From Ferruginibacter paludis (GTDB lineage: Bacteria; Bacteroidota; Bacteroidia; Chitinophagales; Chitinophagaceae), in contig NZ_JAUFQJ010000002.1 in assembly GCF_030409685.1 (NCBI RefSeq), forward strand, positions 62,001 through 126,000: a stretch of DNA of 64,000 nucleotides, in the 5' to 3' direction. Shown here piece after piece: positions 1 through 10,043 of this stretch (the stretch's first letter is position 1; the number at the start of each line of letters is the position of its first letter). The notes below the pieces were generated by a model that ran no database searches, had not been told where the DNA came from, and saw only the letters and a program-made list of their open reading frames with translations. The position numbers and the translations under genes were made by a program.

Positions 1-3000
1 TTTGCGGGACCTGTTGGTAATGTGCAACCGGCGCAGTTCAATGTCATCTTCCGGGGATACCACAATTTCTGTGTGCGTTTCCAGGGAGAAATCACGGCGG
101 CGGAATTCTGCCCTTCCCTGTGAAAATACGGCTTCATAATTATCCCCTTCCTGCAACGAAGGTTGAAAAGAAGAAGACCAGAAAGTATCGCTTTCCAGGT
201 CGCGGATGTAGCAGAAAGTGCCCCAGTTATCAGCCGTGCAGTCTTCACGCCAGCGGGTAAGCGCTATGTTTTTCCAGCGGCTATAGCCACCGCCGGCATT
301 GGTTACCATTACATTATAACGGCCATTGGATAACAACTGCACTTCCGGAATGGGCGTGTGCGGTGTATTAATCACCCGCATGGTAGTATCTGCAGATGGG
401 TTGACAGCTGTATCGCCAACGTGTACACTTGGTGAATAGAAGGTAGTAATTCTTGGTATTCTTTCCTGAAGCAATAGCAAGGTAGCTTTTACCTGAACAT
501 CGTTTTCAAAACGCTGTTGCATTGGTTTGTCAAATAACACATACGCCAGTGATAAAAAACTCATGCCCTGGTGATGTGCCATAAAAGATTTTACTATAGA
601 ATTAGTTTGCCGCCTTAATAACCTGGAAGCAGTATAGTCAATGGCTTCATAATAACCATATTGCCCCTCGAAGCCCGCTTCTTTTAATACCTGCAGGTTA
701 TCGCAGGAGTCCTGGGGGGCTACCATTAAACTCATAATAGTGGAATAGGGCGAAATAACGAGGTCTTCTGCCAGTCCGCGTTTAAAGCCAAGGCCTGGCA
801 CGCCGAAAGCCCGGTACTGGTAGTTTAAATGCGCATCCACCATATTGTAACCACTTTCCGAAATTCCCCATGGTACACCTCTTTTTTTACCGTAATCAAT
901 TTGTTTTTGGATAACCGCTTTATAGGTTTGATCGAGTAAGGTATTTTCATAAGTAGGCATTACAAGCAGAGGCATCAGGTATTCAAACATTGAACCGCTC
1001 CAGGATAAAAGAATCGGGCTGGTACCCAGGTTGGTAAGCTGGCGACCTAAAGAAAACCAGCTTTCCTGCGGTAACTTGCCCTGTGCGATGGCCATAAAAG
1101 TAGTTAACCTTGCTTCCGAAGCCAGCAGGTCATAGTAGCTGTTGTCTCTCCGGTGTTCATCTACATTGTAGCCAATTGTTAGCAGGTGTTGCGACCTGTC
1201 GTACAGGAAATCGTATTCCACAACAGACAGGGTCATGCACTTCATGGCCAGCCTGTCAAGGGTTAATAAAATTTCCTTTGCCCGCCGGCCTGCTTCTGTA
1301 ACATACTGCCTGAAACTGGTAAGCCATTCGTTTTCTTCCGGTGTGTTAGCGGTCGTATAAGCTGCAAAAATGGTTTGTAGTAAATGCTGTTCAACTTTAG
1401 ATACTTCTCTAACGGTAGGGATTGCCGGAAGCTCTTCCAGCAGGTAGCTGAACTTTTCAGGCACTGCCGGTATTAACAGCCAGGGAACAAAAGAATGCAA
1501 TTCCCTTTTTGCATTTGTTATCTGCGCCATCACTTTCTGTGCCCACTCGTCATCTTCATTGTCTGGCTCAAAATCAAGCTCAATAATAATTTTTGTAAAC
1601 GCCGTTTCTGTTTGGTCCAGGTAATCTTTGGCATCTGCTATGGAAGCACATTTATCTTCATATTCCAGCTCTATTTTTTCATACAGATTTTTTATTGGTT
1701 CTGCATTGTCAGTTTTTTCAAGCAGTACTCCCAATGCATCCAATATGCCTTCATATGTGCGGGGCGTAAATATTTTTTTATCTGCCAGCATCATCAGGCC
1801 TTGCTGCATGGTAATCAGGTGACCGGTAAGGTTACCACTATCAACAGTAGATATATAACGGGGGGACAGGGGCCAGAGGCTCTCCGTATCGTACCAGTTA
1901 TAAAAATGGCCGCGGAACCTTTCCATTTGCTGCATTGTTCCAAGTGTATTGGTAGTGCGGGTTATCACTTCTTCAATACCAATGTAGCCAAAATCGTGGG
2001 CGGTTAAAATAGATAGCAAACTAAGCCCGACATTGGTTGGCGACGTGCGGTGGGCAATTCTTTTTACCGGATCTTCCTGGTAGTTATCCGGTGGTAGCCA
2101 ATTGTCTTTTTCTGAAACAAACGTTTCAAAAAAGTTCCAGATTTTTCTGCCCAGAAGGCGTAAAAAAATGGTTTGGTCGGCAGAAACAATTTCTTTTTTA
2201 TCTGTTACCTCCCTGCTTATAAACCAGGCTGCAAACGGGCCTGATATCCATATAAGAACAAACGGCACTGCAAAAATTAGCGATCCCGGCACATATACCG
2301 ATAAATAAACAACCAGCGCAACGGCCAGGAAGGGGCCAAACCACATTTTTGCATAAGCAGATAGCAGTTTTTTTTGATTGTTCAGTGTGCTGTGATAGGG
2401 GTTCCACTGCAATAAATGTTTATGGCTGATGAACATGCGCCATAAAGTACGCAGGATGGCATCTGTATTTGAAAATGCTTCGTACGGTAAGCAAAAAAGC
2501 TCAATTACATATTGGTAAAACTGGTCGCTGGCCGAACGGAAGGAAAATATAAAATGCTGCGAAAAAATAACATCGGCAGGTTTTGAAAATAATGACCAAC
2601 AAAAACTGATGATAGAAGGCAGTACAACTATAAGTGAAACAGCAACCGTCCAAAACAGGGGAGCAGGCGACAATACCCACCCGTATAAAAGCAGCAATAG
2701 CAATGCCTGTGGTACCAAGCTGCGGCGTATGTTGTCAAAAATTTTCCATTTGGAAAGCAGTGACAACGGATTTTTTACGATTTTTTTATTCGGACCTGGT
2801 ACAAAGGGCAAAATCCAGTTGGCAATCTGCCAGTCTCCTCTTATCCAGCGGTGCCTGCGCTGCATATCTGTAAAGTAACGTGCCGGGTAATCTTCGTACA
2901 ATTGAATATCTGTTATGAGCCCGGAGCGGGAATAACAACCTTCCAGCAAATCATGACTCAGGATAGAATTATCAGGCAACACATTGTGCAGTACTTGCTC

Positions 3001-5250
3001 AAATGCGGCCACATCATAAATGCCTTTACCAATGAATGATCCTTCCTGAAAAAGATCCTGGTAAACATCTGATATAGCTCTTGTGTAGGGGTCGGTACCG
3101 GGTTCGTTGCCGTGTATTTTTGTATAGATGGAACTGTTGCTTTGCGGTAAACTATTACTAACCCGGGGTTGCAAAATAGTGTATCCGTTAACGACTCTTT
3201 TTTTCTTTTGAGAATACACGGCGGTATTCAAAGGATGAGACATTGTTGCTACCATTTTCCAGGCTGCATCCCTTGGTAATTCGGTATCGGTATCGAGTGT
3301 AATGATGTATTTTACCTGCCGGTACACCATTTCATCACCAACAATAATTGAAAAGAAATTTTGATCCCTGCCCAATATCAAGGCGTTTAATTCTGATAAT
3401 TTTCCTCTTTTCCTTTCAAAGCCCATCCAGATTTTGTCCTTCGCATTGTATTTTCTGTTACGGTGAAAAAGGAAAAATGTATCATTGCCCGGCCGGTCAT
3501 ATTTTCTGTTTAATTCAATGATTTTATTCCGTGCAGTATCTGCCAGCAACTCATCTTCGGGTAAACTTTCGGTGGCAGCATCTTTAAAATCTGTCAGCAA
3601 TGCATACTGCAGGTTTTCATCCCGGTTAGCCAGGAAGCGTACTTCCAATCCTTCTATCAAATCACTGATGGCATTCACCGAACTAAGGATGGTGGGTACC
3701 ACTACCATGCTACGCTGCTGTTGCGGAATGCCCTTCGAAAAATCCATCCGTGGCAATAAATATGGCCTTGCAATCATATTTGCCACCCAGTTAATGATGG
3801 CTACTGACAAACGACTTGTAGCCAGCATAATTAAAATCGCTGCAATGGCCAGCTGCCATCTTACCAAGCCTTCTTTGTACATGATATACACGAGGTACCA
3901 GGAAACAAGCGCCGACATTATTACAATGCCGCCGGCATAAACGAACAGGGGAATTTTATTAAATATTTTTTTGCAATGATCAATGGTGGACGAGCGCATT
4001 TTTGCGAGCTGCATCAATTCCGCCCGTCCATCGCCGGTAAAAAAATAACCGGCATGTATCAGCCTTGGCTCATTGGTTTTTGCTGCATTTCTTTTGGCCA
4101 GCTCTATTGCCAATTCTGCAACTTTTTTTTCCGTAAGGTCACTATTTTTAGCAATTTTTTCTACCACGTGGCGGTAACTGTCCCGGGTGAAAAAATCCAT
4201 TTGTTGATATACTCCGTTGATATCCTGCCGCAAAACCTGCTCTACAACGCTGGTGTTTTCAACAAACTCCCGCCAGTCGGTAGTACTTAAAAAGCGAAGG
4301 CTGCTGATGCTATTGCTGATGGACACCTGGTCAGCAGCTTGTTTCTGGTTTTCCTGGTGTATTAGTTCATTGCTGCTAAGGCTATCTTCAGACAACCGTT
4401 GTTCTATCCAGTTCAGCGGTAAAGAAAGGGCATTGCCTTTTTCCTGCAGGCGCCTGGTGAGTTCCGCCACAAATGCGCTGTCCATCGGAGGCTCACTCCT
4501 GGCCATATCGGCAATTACCAGCACCAGGGTTTTAGGGTCATTTTCAGCAGCTTCAATCATATTATCCGCCCATTTATTAGCCAGGGCTTTGTCAATGATG
4601 TCACTTGCTATTTGTATCGAAAGGCGACGCAGATTTTCAATCAGTGCCAGCCGAAGCATAATTGGAATGGCCCATAATTCGCCCAGCTTTAAATAAGTAT
4701 TGGTTTGATAGGCATTTACAAAACCAACGAGGCTGTTTAAGTCAACATGTCCATCACTGTGGGAAATAATTTCTACAGCTATATCATACACGCGGGGTAA
4801 ACCTGCCGATTCGCCCTTTAAAAGTTGGGGTAATCCCTTGCTGTATCCTTTGGGTAAATGTTTTTTCCCGGTATAAATCTGTTCCTCGATGAGGTAAAAA
4901 TTATCCAGCAGCCATTCACCCGCCGGTACTATTCTTGTATTTGTTTTAATCGCTTCAGTTAAAGCCGCGTGCACTTCCAGCAAAATATTTTCGTTCTCTG
5001 CCAGTCGTTTTAATAATTGTTCGGATGGATGGCTTGTAATTAACTGGTGTTTTTTGGAAAGTGCACTGGCATGTTGTTCCAGTTGCTGTTCAGTAAACAA
5101 TTCCGACCTGAGGGGTGGGCGCTCATTTGCATATTTATCGTACCGTCCGTCTCCGAAAATGGGTTCTATTATATTTTTTCTCAATGCGGCAATAGCCTGG
5201 GGCAACATTTCAAAGAGATCAGTTGTCGGATTTTTTCTTTGATTACTCAT
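1..5250 (-). CDS. Cyclic beta-1,2-glucan synthase-like protein (NdvB/ChvB family), C-terminus cut by window edge
   Basis: About 1750 residues are visible, reading from ATG at 5250 to the left edge with no stop. Family proteins are usually near 2800 residues, so roughly a third is missing. After a soluble N-terminal region come two membrane segments (about residues 425-500), then a glycosyltransferase family 84 core with LDTDTELPRDA near residue 653 and RRHRWIRGDWQ near 800, further membrane spans (about 835-880 and 950-1010), and a glycoamylase-like domain with SWSGSMFEYLMP. The last visible part resembles the start of the GH94-type phosphorylase/carbohydrate-binding region. In proteobacterial homologues the membrane enzyme polymerises UDP-glucose into periplasmic cyclic beta-1,2-glucan. 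The exact product here is inferred. It is divergent from a PAS-rich sensor kinase, which may regulate it. Confidence 0.85.
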   Translation of the reverse strand, partial: MSNQRKNPTTDLFEMLPQAIAALRKNIIEPIFGDGRYDKYANERPPLRSELFTEQQLEQHASALSKKHQLITSHPSEQLLKRLAENENILLEVHAALTEAIKTNTRIVPAGEWLLDNFYLIEEQIYTGKKHLPKGYSKGLPQLLKGESAGLPRVYDIAVEIISHSDGHVDLNSLVGFVNAYQTNTYLKLGELWAIPIMLRLALIENLRRLSIQIASDIIDKALANKWADNMIEAAENDPKTLVLVIADMARSEPPMDSAFVAELTRRLQEKGNALSLPLNWIEQRLSEDSLSSNELIHQENQKQAADQVSISNSISSLRFLSTTDWREFVENTSVVEQVLRQDINGVYQQMDFFTRDSYRHVVEKIAKNSDLTEKKVAELAIELAKRNAAKTNEPRLIHAGYFFTGDGRAELMQLAKMRSSTIDHCKKIFNKIPLFVYAGGIVIMSALVSWYLVYIMYKEGLVRWQLAIAAILIMLATSRLSVAIINWVANMIARPYLLPRMDFSKGIPQQQRSMVVVPTILSSVNAISDLIEGLEVRFLANRDENLQYALLTDFKDAATESLPEDELLADTARNKIIELNRKYDRPGNDTFFLFHRNRKYNAKDKIWMGFERKRGKLSELNALILGRDQNFFSIIVGDEMVYRQVKYIITLDTDTELPRDAAWKMVATMSHPLNTAVYSQKKKRVVNGYTILQPRVSNSLPQSNSSIYTKIHGNEPGTDPYTRAISDVYQDLFQEGSFIGKGIYDVAAFEQVLHNVLPDNSILSHDLLEGCYSRSGLITDIQLYEDYPARYFTDMQRRHRWIRGDWQIANWILPFVPGPNKKIVKNPLSLLSKWKIFDNIRRSLVPQALLLLLLYGWVLSPAPLFWTVAVSLIVVLPSIISFCWSLFSKPADVIFSQHFIFSFRSASDQFYQYVIELFCLPYEAFSNTDAILRTLWRMFISHKHLLQWNPYHSTLNNQKKLLSAYAKMWFGPFLAVALVVYLSVYVPGSLIFAVPFVLIWISGPFAAWFISREVTDKKEIVSADQTIFLRLLGRKIWNFFETFVSEKDNWLPPDNYQEDPVKRIAHRTSPTNVGLSLLSILTAHDFGYIGIEEVITRTTNTLGTMQQMERFRGHFYNWYDTESLWPLSPRYISTVDSGNLTGHLITMQQGLMMLADKKIFTPRTYEGILDALGVLLEKTDNAEPIKNLYEKIELEYEDKCASIADAKDYLDQTETAFTKIIIELDFEPDNEDDEWAQKVMAQITNAKRELHSFVPWLLIPAVPEKFSYLLEELPAIPTVREVSKVEQHLLQTIFAAYTTANTPEENEWLTSFRQYVTEAGRRAKEILLTLDRLAMKCMTLSVVEYDFLYDRSQHLLTIGYNVDEHRRDNSYYDLLASEARLTTFMAIAQGKLPQESWFSLGRQLTNLGTSPILLSWSGSMFEYLMPLLVMPTYENTLLDQTYKAVIQKQIDYGKKRGVPWGISESGYNMVDAHLNYQYRAFGVPGLGFKRGLAEDLVISPYSTIMSLMVAPQDSCDNLQVLKEAGFEGQYGYYEAIDYTASRLLRRQTNSIVKSFMAHHQGMSFLSLAYVLFDKPMQQRFENDVQVKATLLLLQERIPRITTFYSPSVHVGDTAVNPSADTTMRVINTPHTPIPEVQLLSNGRYNVMVTNAGGGYSRWKNIALTRWREDCTADNWGTFCYIRDLESDTFWSSSFQPSLQEGDNYEAVFSQGRAEFRRRDFSLETHTEIVVSPEDDIELRRLHITNRSRK

Positions 5251-5494
5251 CTTTATAAACAGGGATTTTATTTTACATATACCTGCCAGGGAACACAGGT
5301 GTTTCAAGTTGTAAAATACCGGCTGCTAATATCATGCCTCGTAATTGCGATAAAATCAGCACATAATTTGTTTCATCAAATAAATGCAGGTTGGGTTGAA
5401 TTTAATATTTTAGTTAAATGTAACCGGCATTGCGATATTTGCTTTTTTATTATTAAATGTCCGCAGTACTTTTATTTTTTAGATTCTATAAAAA

Positions 5495-8400
5495 ATGCCG
5501 GAATTAAACAATTCAGCATCTGTCCAAACAGAGCACCCTTTTCTTTCCGGTAACGGTGAAATGGCCAATTTAACCCGGTTGAAAGACTGGAAGGATACGC
5601 CATTGGGTGATCCGGCGTATTGGCCACAAAGTCTCCGTACTACACTTAGTATAGTTTTAAATTCAAAATTTCCAATGTTTTTATTTTGGGGATCAAAGCT
5701 TACCTGCTTTTACAATGATGCCTTCCGTCTTTTTTTAGGTGTTGATGGTAAACATCCCGGCATACTTGGATTGGATGCCGCAACAGCCTGGAGTGAAATA
5801 TGGACTATTATAAAACCCCTGATTGATGAAGTATTGCAAACCGGCTCTGTGGTTTGGCGGGAAGACCAGCTGATACCAATTTTTCGTAACGGCCATATGG
5901 AGGATGTTTACTGGACATTCAGTTACAGTCCGGTAACGGATGAAACAGGAAAGCCGGGCGGGGTACTGGTTATGTGTACCGAAACTACCCAAAAAATAAA
6001 AGGTATTCAACCAGGGCTATTAGATAAAAGACTGGTAGATAAAGAAAAGCAGGCTCAACTGGATTTTGTTAACCTATTTAATGAAAGCGAAAAGAAATTC
6101 CGCAATACTGTTATGCAGGCGCCGGTAGCCATTGCGGTTTTTCGCGGGCCTTTATTTATTATTGAAACGGCTAATTCGCTGTATCTGCAGGTGGTAGGAA
6201 AGGCAGAAAATGAACTGATAGGGAAACAGTTATTTGAAGTATTACCAGAGGTAAGACAAGCGGTAAGTTCACTGATGACGGATGTTTTAACCACTGGAAT
6301 TTCAGCGAGCCTCCTGGAATACTCAGTTCCCATCAATAGGTTTGGGGGAATAGATGACGCTTATTTTAACGCCATTTTTGAACCACTTAAAGAACCAGAT
6401 GGCACCATATCAGGCATTATTGTAGTGGCCACAGAAGTAACATCGCTGGTTACAGCAAAATATAAACTGCGTGAAAGCGAGCAGCACTTTAGGAAGCTGG
6501 TCATGCAATCGCCCATTGCAGTGTCAATTTTTCGTGGTCCGGATTTTATTATTGAGATTGCCAATACAGCTATGTACGAAAACTTCTGGCGCAAAAAAGA
6601 AGAAGACGTAGTAGGCAAAAGACTACTGGATGTTTTTCCTGAACTGAAAGATCAGAAATTTCCAGCTTTGCTTAGGAGTGTTTTTGAGAATGGAATCACC
6701 CATAGGGAAAATGAGGCCGCGGCCTGGCTAAACTGGAACGAAGGAACAAAAAAGTTTTACCTGGACTATGAATATGCGCCGTTGTTCCAGTCGGATAACA
6801 CCGTATCGGGTGTAATGGTTACTCTAAACGATGTAACTGAAAAGGTAGAAACCCGGAAAAAGCTGGAAGAGGAAGAAGATCGGCTGCGGCTGGCTACAGA
6901 AGGCACAAAGCTGGCTACATGGGACCTTAACCTGCAAACAGGGGAAATTGTGCATTCCCCCAGGCTTGCCGAAATATTTGGGCACCCGGCATCTACGATA
7001 TTATTACACAGCCAAATGCGCAGCCAGCTTCATCCCGATGATTTGTATGCTGTAGTACAACCAGCTTTTGATGAGGCAGTAAAAACCAGTATCTACAATT
7101 ACGAAGCCCGGATAATTTGGCCCGACAAAACTGTTCACTGGATAAGAACCAAAGGGAAGGTATTTTATACAGAAGATGGAAAGCCGCAGCGAATGATTGG
7201 CACGCTGTTAGATTTTACAGAAGAAAAAGCGAACCAGGAAGAAGTAGCAAGACTGGCTGCTGTGGTGCAATCTTCTGCAGACGCTATTATTAGTAAAAAA
7301 CTGGATGGCACGATCACGAGTTGGAATGAAGCCGCTGAAAAAATGTTTGGTTACAAGGCCGCTGAAATGATTGGCCGGTCACTCAATACCATCATACCCC
7401 CGGATTACCTGGATGAAGAAGCAGAGATATTAAAAAAAATCGGGCAGGGGTTAGGAGTGTACTCGCTTGAAACCAGGCGGATAAAAAAAGATCACACGCC
7501 GATTGATATTTCTTTAACCATTTCTCCCATAAGAGATCCGCATGGCAATATTATCGGCGCTTCAAAAATTGCCCGGGATATCACTAAACAAAAGCAAATT
7601 GAAACAAAAATTGTTGCCAGTGAAGAAAGGTTTCGCCTGCTGGCCAATTCCATGGCACAGCTCATCTGGACGGGAGATACTGAAGGAAACCTGAATTATT
7701 TTAACCAGGCGGTGTACGAATTTTCAGGAATGATTTTTGAAGAATTGCAAACCGACGGCTGGTTGCAAATGATACATCCCGACGACCGGGCTGAAAATAT
7801 CCGGAGATGGCAGCACTCAATCGCTACCGGAGAAGATTTTATTTTTGAACACCGGTTTAAAAAATACGACGGCACGTTTAGGTGGCAGTTAAGCCGGGCG
7901 CTTCCGCAAAAAGACAGCAATGGTAACATACAGATATGGGTAGGTACCAGTACCGATATTCATGAGATAAAAGAAAGTGAACACCAAAAAGATTTTTTTA
8001 TCAGCATGGCCAGTCACGAACTGAAAACTCCCATTACATCTATTAAGGGGTATGTACAGATTTTAATGAGCATGTACAGGGACAAAGATGATGAGTTTTT
8101 AAATAATTCGTTGAAAACAGTCAATAAGCAAATTTTAACCCTAACCACGCTGATTGTAGATTTGCTGGATTTATCAAAGATTAAATCCGGAACCCTGCAG
8201 TTGAATATGGAGCACTTTTGTTTAAACGAGCTTATCACCGAAATTGTAAAAGAGATACAGGTTATTGAACCAGGTTGCGTAATTCATTTCAGTCCGGAAA
8301 AAAATACCGGCGTTTATGCCGACCGGGGCCGCATCGGCCAGGTATTGATTAATTTTTTAACTAATGCTACCAAATATTCACCCACTTGTAAAGACATAAG

Positions 8401-8677
8401 GGTAAGTACAAAAATAACAGCCACTGAATTAAAGGTCTATGTTGCAGATTCAGGCATCGGCATCAGTAAAACGGACCAACAAAAAATATTTCAACGCTTT
8501 TACCGGGTAGCAGGAAAGGACGAGAAAACGTTTCCGGGATTTGGAATTGGATTGTTTATTGCTGCTGAGATTATTCAACGCCACCAGGGGAAAATTGGCG
8601 TCGAGAGTGAGCCCGGTAAAGGGTCCGTTTTTTATTTTTCGCTTCCTTTGACTCTAAATAATAAAACCATTAATTAA
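5495..8677 (+). CDS. Multi-PAS sensor histidine kinase
   Basis: 1060 residues without an obvious membrane segment, so probably a cytoplasmic sensor. Sequence repeats suggest about six PAS-type domains: residues 15-175, 195-320, 330-450, 455-580, 585-705 and 715-835. The second and third share the opening FRGP and resemble each other closely (local duplication). A HisKA domain follows with phospho-acceptor His841 in ASHELKTPI, then an HATPase_c domain with N box (NFLTNATKYSP), G1 box (DSGIGIS) and G2 box (GFGIGLF). It autophosphorylates on His and should pass phosphate to a receiver. Two bases separate its stop from the response regulator ATG, so the two are surely one operon. The signal is unknown. 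Divergent location suggests, but does not prove, control of the glucan synthase. Confidence 0.93.
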   Translation: MPELNNSASVQTEHPFLSGNGEMANLTRLKDWKDTPLGDPAYWPQSLRTTLSIVLNSKFPMFLFWGSKLTCFYNDAFRLFLGVDGKHPGILGLDAATAWSEIWTIIKPLIDEVLQTGSVVWREDQLIPIFRNGHMEDVYWTFSYSPVTDETGKPGGVLVMCTETTQKIKGIQPGLLDKRLVDKEKQAQLDFVNLFNESEKKFRNTVMQAPVAIAVFRGPLFIIETANSLYLQVVGKAENELIGKQLFEVLPEVRQAVSSLMTDVLTTGISASLLEYSVPINRFGGIDDAYFNAIFEPLKEPDGTISGIIVVATEVTSLVTAKYKLRESEQHFRKLVMQSPIAVSIFRGPDFIIEIANTAMYENFWRKKEEDVVGKRLLDVFPELKDQKFPALLRSVFENGITHRENEAAAWLNWNEGTKKFYLDYEYAPLFQSDNTVSGVMVTLNDVTEKVETRKKLEEEEDRLRLATEGTKLATWDLNLQTGEIVHSPRLAEIFGHPASTILLHSQMRSQLHPDDLYAVVQPAFDEAVKTSIYNYEARIIWPDKTVHWIRTKGKVFYTEDGKPQRMIGTLLDFTEEKANQEEVARLAAVVQSSADAIISKKLDGTITSWNEAAEKMFGYKAAEMIGRSLNTIIPPDYLDEEAEILKKIGQGLGVYSLETRRIKKDHTPIDISLTISPIRDPHGNIIGASKIARDITKQKQIETKIVASEERFRLLANSMAQLIWTGDTEGNLNYFNQAVYEFSGMIFEELQTDGWLQMIHPDDRAENIRRWQHSIATGEDFIFEHRFKKYDGTFRWQLSRALPQKDSNGNIQIWVGTSTDIHEIKESEHQKDFFISMASHELKTPITSIKGYVQILMSMYRDKDDEFLNNSLKTVNKQILTLTTLIVDLLDLSKIKSGTLQLNMEHFCLNELITEIVKEIQVIEPGCVIHFSPEKNTGVYADRGRIGQVLINFLTNATKYSPTCKDIRVSTKITATELKVYVADSGIGISKTDQQKIFQRFYRVAGKDEKTFPGFGIGLFIAAEIIQRHQGKIGVESEPGKGSVFYFSLPLTLNNKTIN

Positions 8678-8679
8678 CA

Positions 8680-9060
8680 ATGCAAAACGAACAGTATCAC
8701 ATTTTGGTAATAGATGATAATGCAGACATTCTGTTTATGATAAAAGCCATGTTGGAAATGAAGGGATATAAAATAACTGCAAAAGATAGTCCCGAAAACA
8801 TTGAAATTTTTATAGAAACGATTAAACCCGACCTGATACTGATGGACATGCTCCTGTCTGGAGCTGATGGCCGGGAAGTGTGTAAAAATTTTAAAATCAA
8901 CAAACAAATATCTCATGTGCCTGTTATAATGATCTCGGCCCTGCCGGATGCAGCTGCCAGTTGCATCGAATCGGGTGCTGATTATTTCCTGGGTAAACCC
9001 TTTGAAATGAAAGATTTATTTCAAACCGTAAGTTCCGCTTTATCAGCGGTAAATACTTAA
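8680..9060 (+). CDS. Single-domain response regulator (receiver only)
   Basis: 126 residues, the whole length being one CheY-like receiver. The acidic pair is Asp12/Asp13 in VIDDN, the phospho-acceptor is Asp56 in ILMDML, and the conserved Lys is in FLGKPFE near residue 104. No output domain follows. It lies 2 bp downstream of the six-PAS kinase and is its likely partner. It could relay phosphate to another protein or act by protein-protein contact. Nothing in the sequence says which. Confidence 0.93.
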   Translation: MQNEQYHILVIDDNADILFMIKAMLEMKGYKITAKDSPENIEIFIETIKPDLILMDMLLSGADGREVCKNFKINKQISHVPVIMISALPDAAASCIESGADYFLGKPFEMKDLFQTVSSALSAVNT

Positions 9061-9114
9061 TGGTTTAATTGGCACATTTTTGTAGTATTCATTCATGTAA
9101 AAAATAAAAAGGTT

Positions 9115-9648
9115 ATGAAAAAAGTATTCACAATTCTTTCCATGGCAGGTTTGCTGCTTGCAACAAACGCTTTATCTGCGCAGGATAAAAAAGAAGATAA
9201 AAGTAAAAGACCCAGTCCACCAGCAAAGGTTACACAAACACTTGCGTCAGGGGCCGTAATTAGTATAGATTATAGCCAGCCTTCTGTAAAAGGCCGTACC
9301 ATTGGTAAAGACCTTGAACCAAAGGGCGACGCGGTTTGGCGCACGGGAGCCAATGAAGCCACCGTATTTGAGACAAGTAAAGCAGTGAAGGTAAATGGAC
9401 AAGCTTTGCCAGCAGGTAAATACGGACTATTCAGTATTGCCGGAAGCGGAGAATGGACGATCATTTTTAATAAAACATGGAAGCAATGGGGTGCCTTTGA
9501 TTATAAAATGGCAGACGATGCTTTGCGAGTAAAGGCAACTGCTACAAAAGCTGCGGCCTTTGCGGAAAAAATGACTTTTACAATTGGTAAAGATGGATTA
9601 GTTACATTGCTTTGGGGCGACCACCAGGTAACTTTCAAGGTGGAGTAA
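9115..9648 (+). CDS. Secreted DUF2911 family protein
   Basis: 177 residues with a cleavable signal peptide (MKKVFTILSMAGLLLATNALSAQ), so probably periplasmic. The mature part carries the DUF2911 pattern: ISIDYSQPSVKGRTIG, then VWRTGANEATVF, LPAGKYGLFSI, WTIIFNKTWKQWGAFDY. DUF2911 proteins are frequent in Bacteroidota and their function is not established. The gene is 54 bp after the response regulator and is followed by a strong terminator, so it may be the last gene of the kinase operon or a single unit. Confidence 0.88.
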   Translation: MKKVFTILSMAGLLLATNALSAQDKKEDKSKRPSPPAKVTQTLASGAVISIDYSQPSVKGRTIGKDLEPKGDAVWRTGANEATVFETSKAVKVNGQALPAGKYGLFSIAGSGEWTIIFNKTWKQWGAFDYKMADDALRVKATATKAAAFAEKMTFTIGKDGLVTLLWGDHQVTFKVE

Positions 9649-9682
9649 TTTTGTATCTGAAAATATTAAAAATAAGTTTTAC

Positions 9683-9711
9683 AACGTGCAACATGGTTTG
9701 CACGTTTTTTT
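9683..9711 (+). terminator. Intrinsic terminator after the DUF2911 gene
   Basis: Stem AACGTGCA pairs with TGCACGTT around a short loop and is followed by seven T residues. It lies 34 bp past the stop of the DUF2911 gene. Confidence 0.85.
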
Positions 9712-9771
9712 ATGTACCTATGCTTATACAGGAGTTTGGCATGCCATTCTCTTATTCATTAAAAACATTGT

Positions 9772-10038
9772 ATGAACAAAGAACCAAACCCCATAACGGA
9801 GCACGAAGAAGTTGCTAATAATCCGGATAATAAAATAGACCAGGATTTTAATGGTTTTCCACACGGAGCAGCTGCTGAAAAAATGATCAACCCATCTACT
9901 AGGGAAGAGAAAAAAGTAGCCGCTGTAAATATTACCGACGGTGAAAAAGTAAATAAAAGAGCGGCAGAAAAAGATGAGCAGGAATCCGATGGCTCTGGCG
10001 GCGCCTTTGGTGCTACAGAAAATATGGAAGATGATTAA
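9772..10038 (+). CDS. Small acidic, probably disordered protein
   Basis: 88 residues, very rich in Glu, Asp, Asn and Lys, with no Cys or Trp, no membrane segment and no signal peptide. The middle (NITDGEKVNKRAAEKDEQES) and a Gly-rich tail (SGGAFGATENMEDD) suggest low structure. I do not recognise a family. Codon use fits its neighbours and it fills the gap between a terminator and the convergent acylase gene, ending 5 bp from that gene's stop, so I take it as real. Similar short hydrophilic proteins in Bacteroidota are often stress-related, but that is not shown here. Confidence 0.6.
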   Translation: MNKEPNPITEHEEVANNPDNKIDQDFNGFPHGAAAEKMINPSTREEKKVAAVNITDGEKVNKRAAEKDEQESDGSGGAFGATENMEDD

Positions 10039-10043
10039 TGCTG

